Source: Enterobacillus tribolii
GTDB taxonomy: Bacteria; Pseudomonadota; Gammaproteobacteria; Enterobacterales; Enterobacteriaceae
Assembly: GCF_003363015.1 (NCBI RefSeq)
Contig: NZ_QRAP01000001.1
Location: 357,162 to 421,161 of the forward strand
Length of the DNA: 64,000 nt
Direction: 5' to 3'
The position numbers were made by a program, and so were the translations under genes. Below the pieces are notes generated by a model. It was not told where the DNA came from and ran no database searches. It saw nothing but the letters and a program-made list of their open reading frames with translations. Shown here piece by piece: positions 28,601 through 43,600 of the stretch; the first letter of the stretch is position 1; every line of letters starts with the position of its first letter.

Positions 28601-31600
28601 ATCACCTGGCGCAGTTTTAATACGTTTTCCCCCTATGCCTTCGGCCGTGAACTGCCCGCAGGGCGCTATACGCTGGTGGTGCGCAACACGGCAAACGCCG
28701 ACGCAACCTACCAGTTCCGCCTGATGACGCATGATGTGGCGCAGGTGCTGACGCTCAATGCGCCGTTTACCGATGTTCTGAGCGGTGACGAAACCCGCCT
28801 CTACCGCTTTAACGGCCTGGCCGGCGAACGTTATTACTTTAAAGGCATGAACAGCGGCAACGTCTGCCAGTGGTCGTTGCTTGATCCCGGCGGCCGCACG
28901 ATTTCGTCCGGCAACGACAATAATACTGTTGCCAATATCGCGCTGGAGATCAGCGGAGAGTATCTGCTGCTCTGCTCGCCGGTGTCCTGGCGGGAATCGA
29001 CCGACATCAAATTCCAGCTCTTGCTGAAAACCGAGGCCAGGCAGCCGCTGACGCTAAACCAGCGCCAAAACGGACGCATCAGCCGTCCGGTGGAAACCGT
29101 ACGCTATGGCTTTACGCTTATGGCGGCAACGCGCCTGATGATCGACGGCCAGGGCGGCTCCGGCATTTACTGGAGCCTGAGCGGGCCGCGTGGCAGCGAG
29201 GCCAGCGGCAACAGCCTTACCGTTACGCCGCGCTTTTTTGATCTGCCGATGGGCGAGTATGAATTTACCCTGGCCGCGAACGATGACCGGACCGGGGAAT
29301 TCAGCTTCCGGCTGCTTGAACAAGCGCGGCTGGCGGCATTAACGATGGGCGAGGCGACATCCGTCACGTTCGCCGCCGGCAGCACGATGTCCGTATATCA
29401 GCGCGTCACGCTGACGGAAAGCGCCACGCTGGCGTTTGACATTCTGGACGGCAAGAATCACCTCCTGCAATGGACGTTTTACGACCGCGGGGGCCAAAAC
29501 GTCGTGTCCTCCTACCTGGACGACGGCTATACCCGCACCGCGGCGCTGGCCGCCGGCGACTACCTGCTGGCGCTCACGCCTTACCGCCAGGCGGATGAAG
29601 AACACACGCTGCGTTTCGCCCTGAGTCAACAAATCACGGATCGCGTCAGCATCGATCTCAGCGACACCGTGACCGGCTCCGTCCCTTCGCCGTCGCGTGA
29701 AAACCATTATACGTTCCGGCTGGACAACGCCTCGGTCATGATATTTGAGAGCCTGGTGATGGATACGCAACTGTCCTGGCGTCTGGAAAAGGCGGACGGC
29801 TCCCGTCTGAATTCGGGTTCCTTCAACGGCGTATTCTTGCTGGGGCAGCTGGAGCGCGGCGACTACCTGCTGCGCGTCTATACCAACCGGCAACGGGCGC
29901 AGGATGCCGTCGCGTTCCGCCTGTGGGACGTCAACGGCACGTCGGTGAGCGCGTCCGGCGGCGAACACCGGATGATCTTCTCCCCGCAAACCACGGTTCA
30001 GGTGCTGGCTTTCGATCTGGACGGCACGGCGTCTGACTACTTTATCTGTCAGTTTACCCGGCCGGAAGGGCAGGAGAATCTCAACAGCTACGGCTACCTG
30101 CTGAACGAGCAGGGGCGCCAGCAGTGGTCGGTTTCGAACCAGGCATGCGCCAGCCTGCCGCTCGGCGAGCCGGGGCGTTACTACCTGGTCATGTACACCA
30201 CGACTCCGCCCGCCTCGGCGCTGGAGTTGTATTGCCGTACGCTGATCGTCCGGCGTGAACACCAGCCGCTGACACTGGACACGCCGGTGCAGGGCCGCCT
30301 GGAAAGCGGCGCGGTGAAAAACTACTGGGATATTTCGCTGGATCGCGAACGCTATGTGCTGCCCGTCGGTTCGGCGAACGGCAGCATGGCGTGGCGGCTG
30401 CGCGACGTATGGGGCGAACTGGTCGCCAACGGCAGGCTGGAGACGCAGACGCCGCTTAAACTGCCGGCGGGCGGCTATTGCCTGGAGATCAGCGCCGCCG
30501 GTTCCGGTGGCTATATCATCCCCGGCGATTACCGTCTGAACCTGCGCAGCGTGGCAGCCCTGTCGCCGGATGAAGCCATCAGCCGGGAACTTGCCGCAGG
30601 GCAACCGGCGTGGGTGGCGAGCCTGAGCGTTCCCGCCGGAGAAGCGTGGGTGATTCAGGCGGAGACGGCGCCGGATGCCGGCGTTATCACGGTTTATGAC
30701 GCGCGCACCATGCGGGTGGTTGACCCCGTGACGACCGGCATTATCCGGTTGGCGGCGCGTCCGCAGGCCGGTGACTACCTGGTGATGGTGGAAAACACCG
30801 GCGACGAGACTCTGGCGTTCACGCTGAAGGCGGGACGGAGCGTGCCGTCGGTGCAACCGGCAATCGTCTCCGGCGAAGCATTCAGCGTCACGCTGACGTC
30901 GGCGGCGCAGGAGCTGCATTATCCGCTGCCGCATGCGGCCAGGGAACTGGTGTTGACCCTGCCTGACGCCGGATCGGGCATTTACTGGCGCCTGATCCCG
31001 GCCGGTGGCGGTAAGCAGGGCGGCTACTGGAATCAGGGCGTCAGCTACGAACGTCCCGGCAGTGACGACATGATTTTGGCGTTGCGCAGCGATCTGCCTG
31101 ACGCGCGGACCTTCCGGGCGCGGGTGTTGGACATTGCCGCCTCACCGCTGCTGACGTTCGGAGAAACCGCCGGTCGCCTGGCGGACGGCCGTGACGCGGC
31201 GGTCTACCGCCTGAAGCTTACCCAGCCGCAACGTATTGAGATGAACGTCCGGGCCGCAACGCCGGAACTGTCGCTCAACTGGGGATTGTACGCGCAGGAC
31301 AGCCGTTGGATCGGCGGCGGCGACGGCATATCTCCGGCCATGGCGGAAAGCCTGGACACGGGCTCCTATACGCTGATTATCTACGGGAAGGGGGAAAGCG
31401 GCACGGCGCTGGACTACACGGTACAGTACGCGGAGCGCCAGGCGCTGCCCTTAACGCCGGGCGAGCGGGTGCAGGTTGAACTGCCCATCGGCAGCGGGCA
31501 ACAGGCCGAATATGCGTTTACGCTGAACGAAGAAAGCCAGGCGATACTCAGCGCCGGAGAGCGGATTTACGGGGTGACGTGGCGCCTGACGCACGGCGAA

Positions 31601-34600
31601 CAGGGCTCGATCGCCGAGGGCGAGTTTGAGTTGCCGGGGCAATGGCTGACGCTGCCCGCGGGCCGTTATTGGCTGACGCTGAACGCCCAACTGCCTTCGC
31701 GGCGCGCGAACGGAGAAGACACCATTGCGGTGGACTTCCAGCTGGCGCTGTTGTCGCAGCTGCAAAAAGACGTCGTCACGTATGCAACGCCGCTGGCGCA
31801 GACGTTACCGGCGCAAACTTATCTGGCGCTGCACCCGCTGTCGGTTGCGACGGGCGATACCTTCACCCTGACGCCGGACACGGAGAACGGCGGAGAATAT
31901 AGCTGGTATCTGTTCAGCGATCAGGGCTACTGGCTGGTCAACGGCAAGGGAGGCGAACCCCTGTCCGCGTTCAATCTTACCGAAGGCGGCCGTTATTACC
32001 TGCTGATTAAAAATGCCGCGCCGCAACAGGCGCTCAGTTACCGGTTAACGCTGAATCTGGACGCGCGCACGGACATCCGCCCGGAGGGCGAGGCGTTAAC
32101 GGTGGGAGAAAGCGTCTCCGTCACCGTGCCGCAGGGCGAGAAAAAAACCTATCGCTTCACCCTTACCCGCGCGACGCTGCTGGCGGTTACAGGGTCGATG
32201 CGCGAAGAGGGCTATCTTTCCTGGCGGCTGATGAACGCCGTCAACGCGCTGGAATCCGGCAATTTCTCCGCCTATTCACGCGCTGAGCGCGTTTGCAGTC
32301 TGACGGCGGGCGATTATGCGCTGACGATAGAAAACTACCCCGACGGCGCAGAAACCGCGCTGGATCTCTGCCTGGAAAACGGCGCCGACGCGCCCGTGGT
32401 CGCGCTGGGCGAAGAACTGATCGCCCCGGCGGATCGCGCACTGTTCCGGCTGCCCCTGATGCGGGAGGAACGCTGCTACAGCCGCGCTTCGGCCGGCAGC
32501 GGGTGGGTTATCTACGATCGCAACGGCAGCATGATGTCGTGGGTCGGCGAAGGGGCGTTTAGCGAGTTTACGGCCCCGGAAAGCGCAGATTACTTTATCG
32601 CCCTGAATTATCAGGACATCGCGGCGCCGTCCGCCTCGCTCAGCCTGCGGGGCGCGCGGATAACGGAAACCGCCATCAAACTGGGCGAAGTGGCGGCCGG
32701 CGTGATTAACCTGGGCGATACCCCCTGTTACACCTTCACGCTGACGGAAAGCCGCCAGGTACTGCTGGACTTCCGCCAGTGGGGGCAAGGGCAGGAGTGG
32801 CGGCTGCTGTGCGACGGACATGACGTCGAACAAGACAATTTTTATGGCAACGACGGCGGCAACTGGATGCTCAGCCTGCCCGCCGGCGACTATCAACTGA
32901 TGCTCAGCGCCGGCTATGAAGGGCAGTCCGCGGAGTACCGTTTCCGTTTGACCGACGTTGCCAGCGCGCCGGCGCTGCCGCTTGGCGCGTCGTTCACGGT
33001 GGAAGCGGCGTCCGGCGAAGCCTGCCTGTACCGTTTCACGCTGCAAAGCGGGGAGTGGTGGATTTATCAGGGGCTGAGCAGTGAAGACCATGGCCTGATG
33101 ACGCTGTATGACGCCGATGGCGACATCGTCGGCAGCCTGGACGATCTGCTGGAGTGCAGCATTTTCCCGTCGCTTCCGGCGGGAGAGTATACGCTGCTGA
33201 TCGACCTGCAATCCTCGCGCGGCGAAGCGCAGGCGCAGCTGAACGCGATCTGCTGGACGCCCGATGCATCCGCCCGGACGCTGACGATGGACACGCCGGT
33301 CAGCGGAACGTTAACGCCCGGCGACGCCGCTCACCTTTACCGCCTGAACACCCCGGAAGCGAAGAACCTGCGTCTGCTGATCCCGGCGCAGTCTCCGGTG
33401 CGCTGGAGCCTGTTCGGCGCGGACGGCACGCTGACGGCGCAGGGGGAAATGTCCGGCGACTCGGACGTGGCGGCGCTCAGCCGCCTGAACGCGCCTTACG
33501 CGTTGCTGCTGAACAGCATGACGCCGGATACGCCGGTGACGTACGCGTTCACCGCCGCAAACGTGATGGCGGCGCTGGATACGGTGTACAGCGGCAGCGT
33601 GGCGTCGAACACGCAGTCGGTGGCCTACCCGCTGCGGCTGACCCAGCCAGCGCGCATTATTTTCGATGCCTTCAGGGAAAATGAAGAGTACCGGGGCAGC
33701 AGCCCCAGCTGGACGCTGGAAAGCCCGGAAGGGGATATCTTCAACCGCACGATGTACACCTCCTACGCGAGCGAACCGATGCAGTTGCTGCCCGCGGGGA
33801 ATTATCTGCTGAGCATCATCAGCGGCTACACTTATCCGCTCGCTTACCAGTTCTGCCTGATGACCGCCGCGTCCGCGCAGCCGCTCGATATGAACGGCGT
33901 TACGCAGGGCACGCTGCAGCCCGGAAACCGTGCGCGTTTTTATCGTTTCACGGCCACGGCAGGTGATGCGTGTGCGCTGACGATGCGCGCGGGTTTCGTC
34001 GGATACTGGCGTCTGCTCGATGCGCAGGGCACGGAGCTGTTCAACACCGAAACCACCTACGCGCAGAGCTTCGTACGCCTGACGGCGGGCGGTGAATACC
34101 TGCTGATGATTGAAGGCCGCAACGACGTCTGGCAGGCGCAGGAGTTTGCCTTTGACGCCTGGTTTATGACGAGCCGCGACCTGCTGGCGACCGATACGCT
34201 GATTGAGCGCGAGCTGGCGGGGAACGAGTCTGCATACTGGCGTCTGCATCTCGATCGGCCGCAGATGGCGGTGTTCGACATCACCGGCACGCTGACCGGC
34301 GGACGCTGGCGGCTGGAGCAGGAAGGTAAGGCGCTGTTTAATCAGGCCTTCACCGGCAGCGCTTATGATACCAAGGTCTGGTTGGCCGCTGGCGACTACC
34401 AGCTGGTGTTGTCCAATACGGGCACGGCGACAACGAAGTATGCCTTCCGTGTGTTGACGGATGTCAGCGCCACGAAGATTACGAAAGACACGCCGGTCAG
34501 CACTGATTTCCCGGGCCTGACCTCTGCCCTGATGTACACCTTCAGCGGACAAGCTGGGGAACGCTATTATGCCGATGCGCTGGCGACGGAAGTTATCGGG

Positions 34601-37600
34601 GACACCAGCCCCGGAACGTTGGGCTCTCCCTACTGGTCGTTGTTTGATCCGCAGGGTAAGGCACTGTTCAGCAACACGTCGATGGGATGGTTTGACTACG
34701 GTAGCTACTGGGATGCGGAACAGCAACGTTACCGCTACCGTATTCGGTTCAACGGCACCGATCAGGAACCACAGACGCTGACGGTGTCCGGCACTTACAC
34801 GCTGGTGCTTGAGTACCGGAATGACAATAAATGGCCGACCGGCCTCGTCGCCTTCAGCATGGTCAATGTGCCGCGTGAAACCGTGACGACGCTGGACCCG
34901 CTGGCGGTATCCGCCGGACCGGATCTGGTCATCAACGATGTGACGCTGGAGCCGGCGGCCGGTTTCCACAGCGGCCAGCAGATTACCGTCAGTTGGATTG
35001 TGGAAAACCGGGGCAACCAGTCTGCGGAAGGTATTTGGAACGATCGCCTCATTGCGCGCAACCTGCATAACGGCGAGCGCATCGCCTTGATTTCCGTCCC
35101 TTATGACAGCGAACAGCGCGGCGCCATCGCCGCCGGGGAGCACCGCGTGTGCAGTACGGTGCTGGCGCTGCCGGAGGGCATGCTGGCCGTCGGGCTGGTG
35201 GAGATCATCGTGATTGCCGATGCTGACAACCTGCTGCATGAGCACAACCCGCAGGTGACGGCGGAGGCGAATAACGCCGCGCGCCGGGAAATCACGGTCG
35301 CACCGTCAAACTATCCCGATCTGGTGGTGGAGGACTTTTCGCTGGAGCCGGACGGCGACTTCCAGCCGGGGCAGGACATCGTCGCGCGCTGGCACACCGC
35401 CAACCGGGGCAACAGCGCAGCCAGGGCGCCGTGGCGTGAACTGCTGGAAATTTACAACAAATCCACCAACGAAATCGTGCTGAGCGAAATCGTGGCGGAG
35501 GCGGACGATCTGGCGGCGGGAGAAAAGCGTGAACGACTGCTTTCCCTGCCGGGCGGATGGCCGCAGGGAGTGTCCGCCGCCGGGCATTTCATCGTGCGTG
35601 TCGTGACCGACTACGGCAATGAGATTGCCGAAGCGAATCCGGATGGCGACGGCGAAAGCAATAACCAGGCCGAGCTCACCTACGACGTCGGCCCGGATCT
35701 GGTGGTACGCGAGCTGACGGTGGAAACGCCTGCGGTTCAGGCTGGCGGGGAGGTTGTAATCAGTTGGCAGGACTGGAACCTGGGCGCCAGCGCGACCGGC
35801 ACCGGCTTCCACGATCGCATTCTGGTGAAAAACGTGACGTCGGGCGAGACGCTGATGGATACGGTGCTGCTCTACGATCCCGCCGCCGTCGTTGACGGCC
35901 GGGCTGCCGGCGCGATTCTGCCGGGCGAGTACCGCGAGCGCCGCTTCACTTTCCGCCTGCCGCAGGGGCAGCGGGGCAGCGGTGAGATCGATATCTCGGT
36001 CATCGCCGATCAAAACGCCGCGGGCTTCGGCGTGCTGTTTGAAACCAACCTCAGCGGAGATGCCGAAGAGAACAACCGGGCTGATATCCGCATCGTGGTC
36101 AGCGAGGCCGCGTATGCCGATCTGCGCATCGATGAGGTCACGGTGCCGGACAGCGGCGTTTCCGGCGAGAACATTACGCTGTCGTGGCAGGTCAGCAACC
36201 AGGGCAAGGCGTCCACGATCCATGACTGGACCGATCAAATCATCTTCAGCCGGGACGGCGTCATCGGCAATGCGGATGACGTGGTGCTGGGCACCGTACG
36301 TTGTACCGAACCGCTTGAAGCAGGCAAAACGTACCGCAAGGAGATCACCGTGCGCCTGCCCGCCATCGCGGCGGGGAGCTACTATCTGGCGGTGAAAACC
36401 GACGCCGGCCGGGAGAGCGGCGAGCAGGACACCTACGCGGACAACGTGTCTGCGGCGCAGCCCGTCACGCTCATCCAGCCGTATACCGATCTCAACCTGA
36501 TCGCCGTCCACGCCCCGGCGCAGGCGCTGAGCGACGAAAACATTCAGATAACCTGGGAAGTGCGCAACGACGGCAACGGCACCACCAATCTGGCGTTGTG
36601 GAACGACCGGGTGGTGCTGTCAACCGACGAGGTGCTGGGCAACGCCGATGATGTCATTCTGGCCGGCGGCGTCGCCCATGCCGGGTATCTGGCGCCGGGC
36701 GCGAGCTACACCGGCAAGACGACGGTACGCCTGCCGCGCGATCTGAACGGCGAGTTTTACATTATCGTCAACGTGGACAGCGCCCGCAGCGTGGCGGAAC
36801 AGGGCGCGACCGCCAATAACGTGCGCGCCAGCCAGAAAATGACGGTGACGCTGGCGTCAACGCCCGATCTGGTGGTCAGCGACGTTAAGGGGCCGCTGAT
36901 TATGCGGCCGAACGAACAGGCGACGGTCACCTACACGGCGCATAACCGCGGCGCGGGGGCGACGAAAACCGCCTGGCGTGATGCGGTGTATGCCGACACC
37001 GGCGTTCCCGGCCAGATGTATCAGGTCGCGACCCTGCTCAACGGCACCATGCTGGACGCCGGCGCCAGCGCTGAACGCAGCGTCAGCTTCTACCTGCCGT
37101 ACTGGCTGGGCGAGGCGACCTATCGCTGGGTGGTGGTGACGGACTACGACAACACCATTTACGAGCGCGACGGCGAAGACAACAACCAGAGCGCGGCGCA
37201 GGAGGAAGTGCTGGTCATCCGCCCGGATCTGGTGGTGGACACGTTGCAGGCGCCTGCGACGATTGAGTCCGGCCAAACGCTGCCCGTAAGCTGGACGGTG
37301 CGCAATCAGGGCGGCAGCACCGGCACCGGCTGGACCGACATCCTGTACCTGATCAAAGACGGCGTACAGCGCAACGTCGCCGAGGTGGTGCGCAAGGAGG
37401 AACTGCGCGCCAACGAGGACTATCAGGCCCAGGCGCAGGTGGCCATTCCGCTCAGCTATCAGGGCGACTACCAGCTGCTGCTGGTGTGCGACGCCAAACA
37501 GCAGGTCAACGACCGCCAGCGTGATAACAACCGCAAACAGGCCGATCTGACCATTAACCTGGCGGCACACGCCGATCTGGCGGTCAGCATCGACAGCGCG

Positions 37601-40600
37601 ACCAAGCAGGTGATTGCCGATCCGGCCACCATCAACGTCGTCTGGACGGTGAAGAACGAAGGAAACGCGGCGGGGCCGGAAATGGGGTGGACCGACCGGG
37701 TTATCCTGTCGCGTGACGGCACGCCGGGCAGCTACGGCAACCTGGTGATCGGCGAATACCGCCATCAGGGCGGGCTGGCGGTGGGGGCGTCGTATCAGCG
37801 CGATGAAGATATCCTGCTGCCGCCGGGCACCTCCGACCGCTTCACGCTGTTCGTGGTGAGCGATATTGACAACGAAGTGTTCGAGCATGACGCCAAAGGC
37901 AACAACATAGCGCGCTGCGATCACGATGTTGACGTCATGACGCAGCCCTATGCCGATTTGCAGGTCGAACGTTTCACCTTCACCGGCGACCCCGCCAGCG
38001 GCGGCAAGATCCAGGTTAGCTGGCAGGTCGTCAACAAAGGCATCGGCATCACCAGCAGCGCGAGCTGGGGCGACGCGCTGTGGCTGAGCCGTCACGCCGA
38101 CGGCAGCGGCACGGTCATTCAGTACAAAAACAGCACCCATCTGGGGCAGTTGGCCGTGGGCGACAGCTATACCCAAAGCGCGGAAATCACCCTGCCTGAC
38201 GGACTGGAGGGGGAATACTACCTGCACGTCCGCACGGGCGGGCCTTACGAGTTTATCTTTACCAAAAACAACACCGCCTCGCTGGTGCTGCCCATCACGC
38301 TCTCTCCCTGCGCCGATCTGACGGTCGAAAGCGTCACCGCGCCGGCGGAGGCGCTGGAGGGCGCGCTGGTCGAAGTCAGCTGGGAAGTGCTCAACCAGGG
38401 CGACGTCACTGCGTCCGCGCTGTGGACCGACAGCGTCTGGCTGGTGCCCCAGGGCAGTAATCAGGCCCCCCTGCTGCTGGGCGAATTCACCTATGACCGG
38501 CCGCTGGCGCCGGGGCTGCGCTACACCCGCACCGAGCAGGTTCGCCTGCCGGCCAAGCGGGAAGGGCTGTTCCGCTTGCGCGTGGTCACCAACACCAACA
38601 AGGCCGTCTATGAGCACGGCAGCGCGCGCGACAACAACGAGGGCATCGCGGCGAACCTGACCACCCTCAGCCTGGCGGCGCGCCCGGATCTGCGCGTAAC
38701 CGGCATGGAGGCGCCGGATAAGGTCACGGCGGGCACCCGCGTCGGCGTCCGCTACGTGATCAGCAACATGGGGTCGGTACCGGCCAACGGGCGCTGGACG
38801 GACAAAGTCTATCTGTCGCTGGATGGTACGCTGGGCAGCGAGGATATGCTGGTCGGGCAGTTCGGCAACCTCTCGGCGCTGGAGCCGGGCAAGGCTTACG
38901 CCAATGAAACCGCGATGATCGACATTCCGATCCGGCTGCGCGGCGACGCGTATCTTATCGTGGTGGCCGACGGCAATAACGACGTTGATGAATACCCGAA
39001 CGAGAAGAACAACAGCCGGGCGATTCCGATCTACATCGAGCCGATTCCGTTCTGCGATCTGGTGCTCGGCGATGTTGTGGCGCCGGATCAGGTGATCAAC
39101 GGCGCGACCATCGAAGTCTCTTACCGGGTGAGCAACCTGGGCAGCGCGCCGACGCGCGGAGAGTCTGCCGCACTCAACAGCTGGACAGACACCATCTGGC
39201 TGGCGCGCGACAAACTGCGGCCCGGCGCGGCGAAGGGCGACATTCTGCTCGGCTCGGTGACGCGCACCGGCCATCTGGAGGTCGGCGACGACTATCTCAA
39301 CAGCGTACGGGTTTCGATCCCGGACAACGTCTACTCCGGCGAATATTTCATCACCGCCTGGTGCGACAGCTATGACGTGATCCTGGAAGACACGCTGGCG
39401 TCCAACATCAACCCGGACGATCCCCATCAGTTCGACAATAACAACTACAAAGCCCGGCCCATCAGGGTGCTGGGGCTGGTGCCGCCGGATCTGGTGGTCA
39501 GTAACGTCGTCGCTCCGCCGGAGCAGTTCTCCGGCGGCGATTACACCTTCAGCTACACGGTGAAAAACGTCGGCGATCCGTTCAACGGCGCCTGGATTGA
39601 CGAGGTGATCCTGAGCGATGCGCCGCGCCTGGGCGATGCGAAACGCACCTGGCATCTGGCAGATCTGGCACAGGAGCGCAGCCTGGGCTACGGAGAGTCC
39701 TATACCGTTACCGAAACGCTGCAACTGGCGCCGGCGGTGCAGGGGCTGTATCTGATCGTGCGTGCCGATGCGAAAAACACGGTGCGTGAGGCGGATGAAA
39801 CCAACAACGAACAGTCTGTTGCCTCCGTGGTGCGGACGCAGCCTTCCGACCTGCGCGTAACGGACATCCGTACCGAAGCGGATAATTTCTCCGGGGAGGA
39901 AACCACCATCTCCTGGACGGTGACCAACCACGGGGCGGACGTCTGGGCCGGTACGCGCAACTGGTTTGATACGGTGTATATCAGCACCGATCCCACCTAC
40001 ATCGCCGGGCGCGTCACTATACTGGGGCGGATTCCCCATGCCAACATCGACGGTCTGGCAGCCGGTGAGAGCTATACGGCCAGCGCACGGTTTACCCTGC
40101 CCGCCGGGGCGGATGGCCTCTATTACATCTACATCGTGACCGACAGCGGCGCGCGGCCTGACAGAGCAGACTCCGCCGCACGCGCCAAAGAGGAACTGTT
40201 CAGCGGCAAAAACCGCGATGCGCTGCGCTATTACTCGGGTGAAGAGCTTGAGGCCGGCACCGTTTACGAAGGCGAGCGCAACGACAACAACCGTTCGCGC
40301 GCGACGCTCAATATTCATTACCGCGAGCCGGATTTGCAGATTGACCACGTGGAAGTGTCCAACCCCACGCCGTCTTCCGGCGAAACCATCACGGCGACCT
40401 GGGAAGTGAGCAACCGCGGCACGCGGGCAACCCGCACCCGCAACTGGATGGACGGCGTGTATTTATCGCGCGACGGGGCGCTGGACGCCGGGGATTACCC
40501 GCTGGTGGATCGCGGCTCGGAAATTGAAATTCTGACCAAAACCAAGAGCGTGTCGCTGAACGACTATCTGAAGCCGGGCGATTCCTACCGGATGTCGGCG

Positions 40601-43600
40601 ACCTTCACGCTGCCGGAGTCGATCAGCGGCGACTTTACGCTGATCGTGCGCACAGATACCGCCTTTGGGCGCGATCTGTACGGCTCCGTGGTGAGCACCA
40701 TCCGCAGCGGGCTGACCGGCATCGGCTTCATCAGCGGGCCGATGGGCAACGTGCCGGAGTTCCAGGATGAAGGGAACAACACCGCCACGCTGCCGTTGCC
40801 TATTACGCTGGCAACGCCGCCGGATCTCCAGGTCGCCGGCGTGACCATTCCGGAGCGCGTGCTGGCCGGGCAGACGCTCAGCGTGGAATTCCGCGTGGTC
40901 AACCACGGCGGGGACACGCCGGCCGGTCAGTCCACCTGGTATGACGCTGTGTATCTGTCGAAAGACCGCTTCCTCGACATCCGTAAGGATCGCTATCTGG
41001 GCTATCTCCAGCATGGCGGCATCCTGAAACAGGGAGAAGGCTATGACGCGACGCTGACGGTCAACGTTCCCAACGATGTGGAAGGACCGTGGTACGTGTT
41101 TGTCGTGACCGATCCGGCCTACGGCTTCGGCACCGGCGAGTTCGGCAAGGTCAGGGAGTTCGGCAACGAACAGAACAACGCCCTGGCGGCGGCGCAGCCG
41201 TTGCTGATTGAACTGCCGCCGCCGGCGGATCTGAAGGTCACGGACCTGGTCATGCCGGCGCAGGTGAGCACCGGCGATACGGTAAACATTGATTTCACCG
41301 TGATCAACGACTCTATCAACACCGCCTACGGGCGCTGGACGGACGCGCTGTATCTGTCGGCGGATACCACGTGGGGGCTGGATGACATTCCGCTGGGCAA
41401 GGTGGCGCACGTCGGCAACCTGGCCGGCGGCGGCGAATACCAGGGGCATCTCAGCGCGGCGCTGCCGCCGATGAAAGAAGGCCACTGGCGCGTCATTGTG
41501 CGCCCGGATATTTACAACGAGGTCTACGAAGGGCCGATCGTCCTGACGGAAGAGGGGCTGTCGGTTGCGCCGGGCGAAGCCAATAACTACTTCACCTCCG
41601 GCGGCACCCTGCACATCGTGGTGCCCGAACTGCCGCTGGATTACCCGCTGGAAACCACGCTCAGCGCCGGGCAGGAGCGGCTGTATAAAATCACCGTGCC
41701 GGCGGACGAAACCCTGCGCGTCAGCCTGGCGGCGTCCGCCGCGCGCGGCAACAACGAGCTGTACATCCGTTTCGGCGACGCGCCGTCCGCTTCGGCGTTC
41801 GACGCCTCCTACAGCGAACCGCTGTCGGCGGATCAGGAAGCGTGGATACCCACCACGCGCGCCGGGGATTATTACGTGCTGGTGCGTTCCCGCCAGGGCG
41901 AACCGGACGCTCCCGTCACCCTGCGCGCGGAGCTGCTGCCGCTGACCGTAACGCGGATAACGCCGGATCGCGGCGGCGTGGGCGATGCGACCCACCGCTG
42001 GGTGACGCTGGACATTCACGGCGCGCGCTTCCGCGCCGGGGCGCTGGTGAAACTCTCCCGCCCCAACGTGTTCGAGGCGGAGCCGGTACGCTGGCAGGTG
42101 CTCGACGCCACGCATATCCGCGCGGTGTTCGACCTGCGCGACTTCCCGCTCGGGCTGTATGACGTGGTGGTGATGAACCCGGACGGCCGCCGCGTGGTGG
42201 AAACGCAGCGCTATCTGGTCGAGCGCGGCATGGAGGTTGACGTCACGCTGGGGCTGGGCGGCGACTACAGCGTCACGCCGGGCGCCAACCACATATACAG
42301 CGCTTCGCTGCAAAGCCTGACCAACCTGGACACGCCGTACGTCCGTTTTGAGTTCGGCGTGCCCGAAATGGGCTACAGCGACACGGTGCTGGAAGGACTG
42401 GCGCTGCCGTACCTGGTGTTCGGCAGCAACGTGGGCGGCGCTCCCGCAGGCATCACGTTAGACGACGCGGGCAATACCCAAACCTACGGGCCGACGCCGA
42501 CGGACGGCACGACGCGTCCCGACGTGCCCTGGGCCAGCCTGGACGGCACCCAGAACCTGACCGGTCACAACCTGGCGCCGGGCTACGCCTTCGACGTGCA
42601 GGCCAACGGCTTCGTCGGGATGAGCTTTAACGTTAAGACCTGGCCGGGGCTGAACGAGTGGATCAGCTACGACTTCGAGGAACTGCGCAACACGCTGTAT
42701 CAGTTGCACCCTGACTGGCGCGAGGACGGCATTCTCGACGGCGGCGTACAGGATCTGGACAATCTGTCGGAAGGGCTGACCAAGAAGTTCCTCGCCACCG
42801 ATCCGGAAGATCACATCACCAAGAAGGAGATGATTGCCATCCCCTTCCGTTTCAACGTGGTGGCCGCCGCGACGGCGTTGACGCGCGATGAGTTTATCGC
42901 CGATCAACTGGCCCATGCCGGCAAGCTGCGCCGGGCGATCCTCGACGACGATGACGCGCCCGTGGCGCTGGCGACGCTGGCGGCGGACGAGGCACAGTGG
43001 CAGCAGGGCTGGCTCGGCGCTCTGGAAGCGGCCGGCCTGCTGCGGCCGCTCGACGAAGCGCCGCCGATCCGCGACGTGCCGCAGGTGGTCAGCCTGAACG
43101 CAACGCTGGGCTGCGGCATCCTGCTGGCGAAAGGCGGGGAGACCTACCGCACCCAGGCAGATTTGCTCGGCTTCTTCAGCCAGGTTCAGCGCTGGTACGG
43201 CGACACCGCGCGCTATACCGGCGATCCGCAAAGCGCGATTGCGCCGGTTGAGTATGAAGAAACGCGTGCGACCGACGACGGCGAATCGGTGCAGATTCCG
43301 GTGCCGGCGCTGGCCGATCCGCAGGCGTTCAACCTGAATCTCTCGCGCAAAACGCACTTCATCAACTTCAACATTTTCGCCGGCAACGTGACCGAGCTGG
43401 AGTATCTGCGCCATATCGGCCGCCTGGATCAAAAATTCCAGCCGGTGGACGCGCAGGCCCTGAACCTGGTGCAGTACCTGCAACAGAAGATCCGCCAGGA
43501 CGACGGCACGGCCCCGGTCGTGAGCGTCATGCCGCCGCAGGCCATCGCGGCGGACAACGGCGACCGTTACGTGCCGTCGGATACCGTACTGCCGTACACC

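Noticed and set aside
36857-40348. Very long open frames on the opposite strand of the giant gene (up to ~1,160 codons; also near 42458-45727 and 49298-52243)
   Set aside because: They mirror the strong GC-rich third-position bias of the sense frame, have no ribosome-binding sites, and their translations are rich in His, Arg, Gln and Val without any domain pattern. They are shadows.
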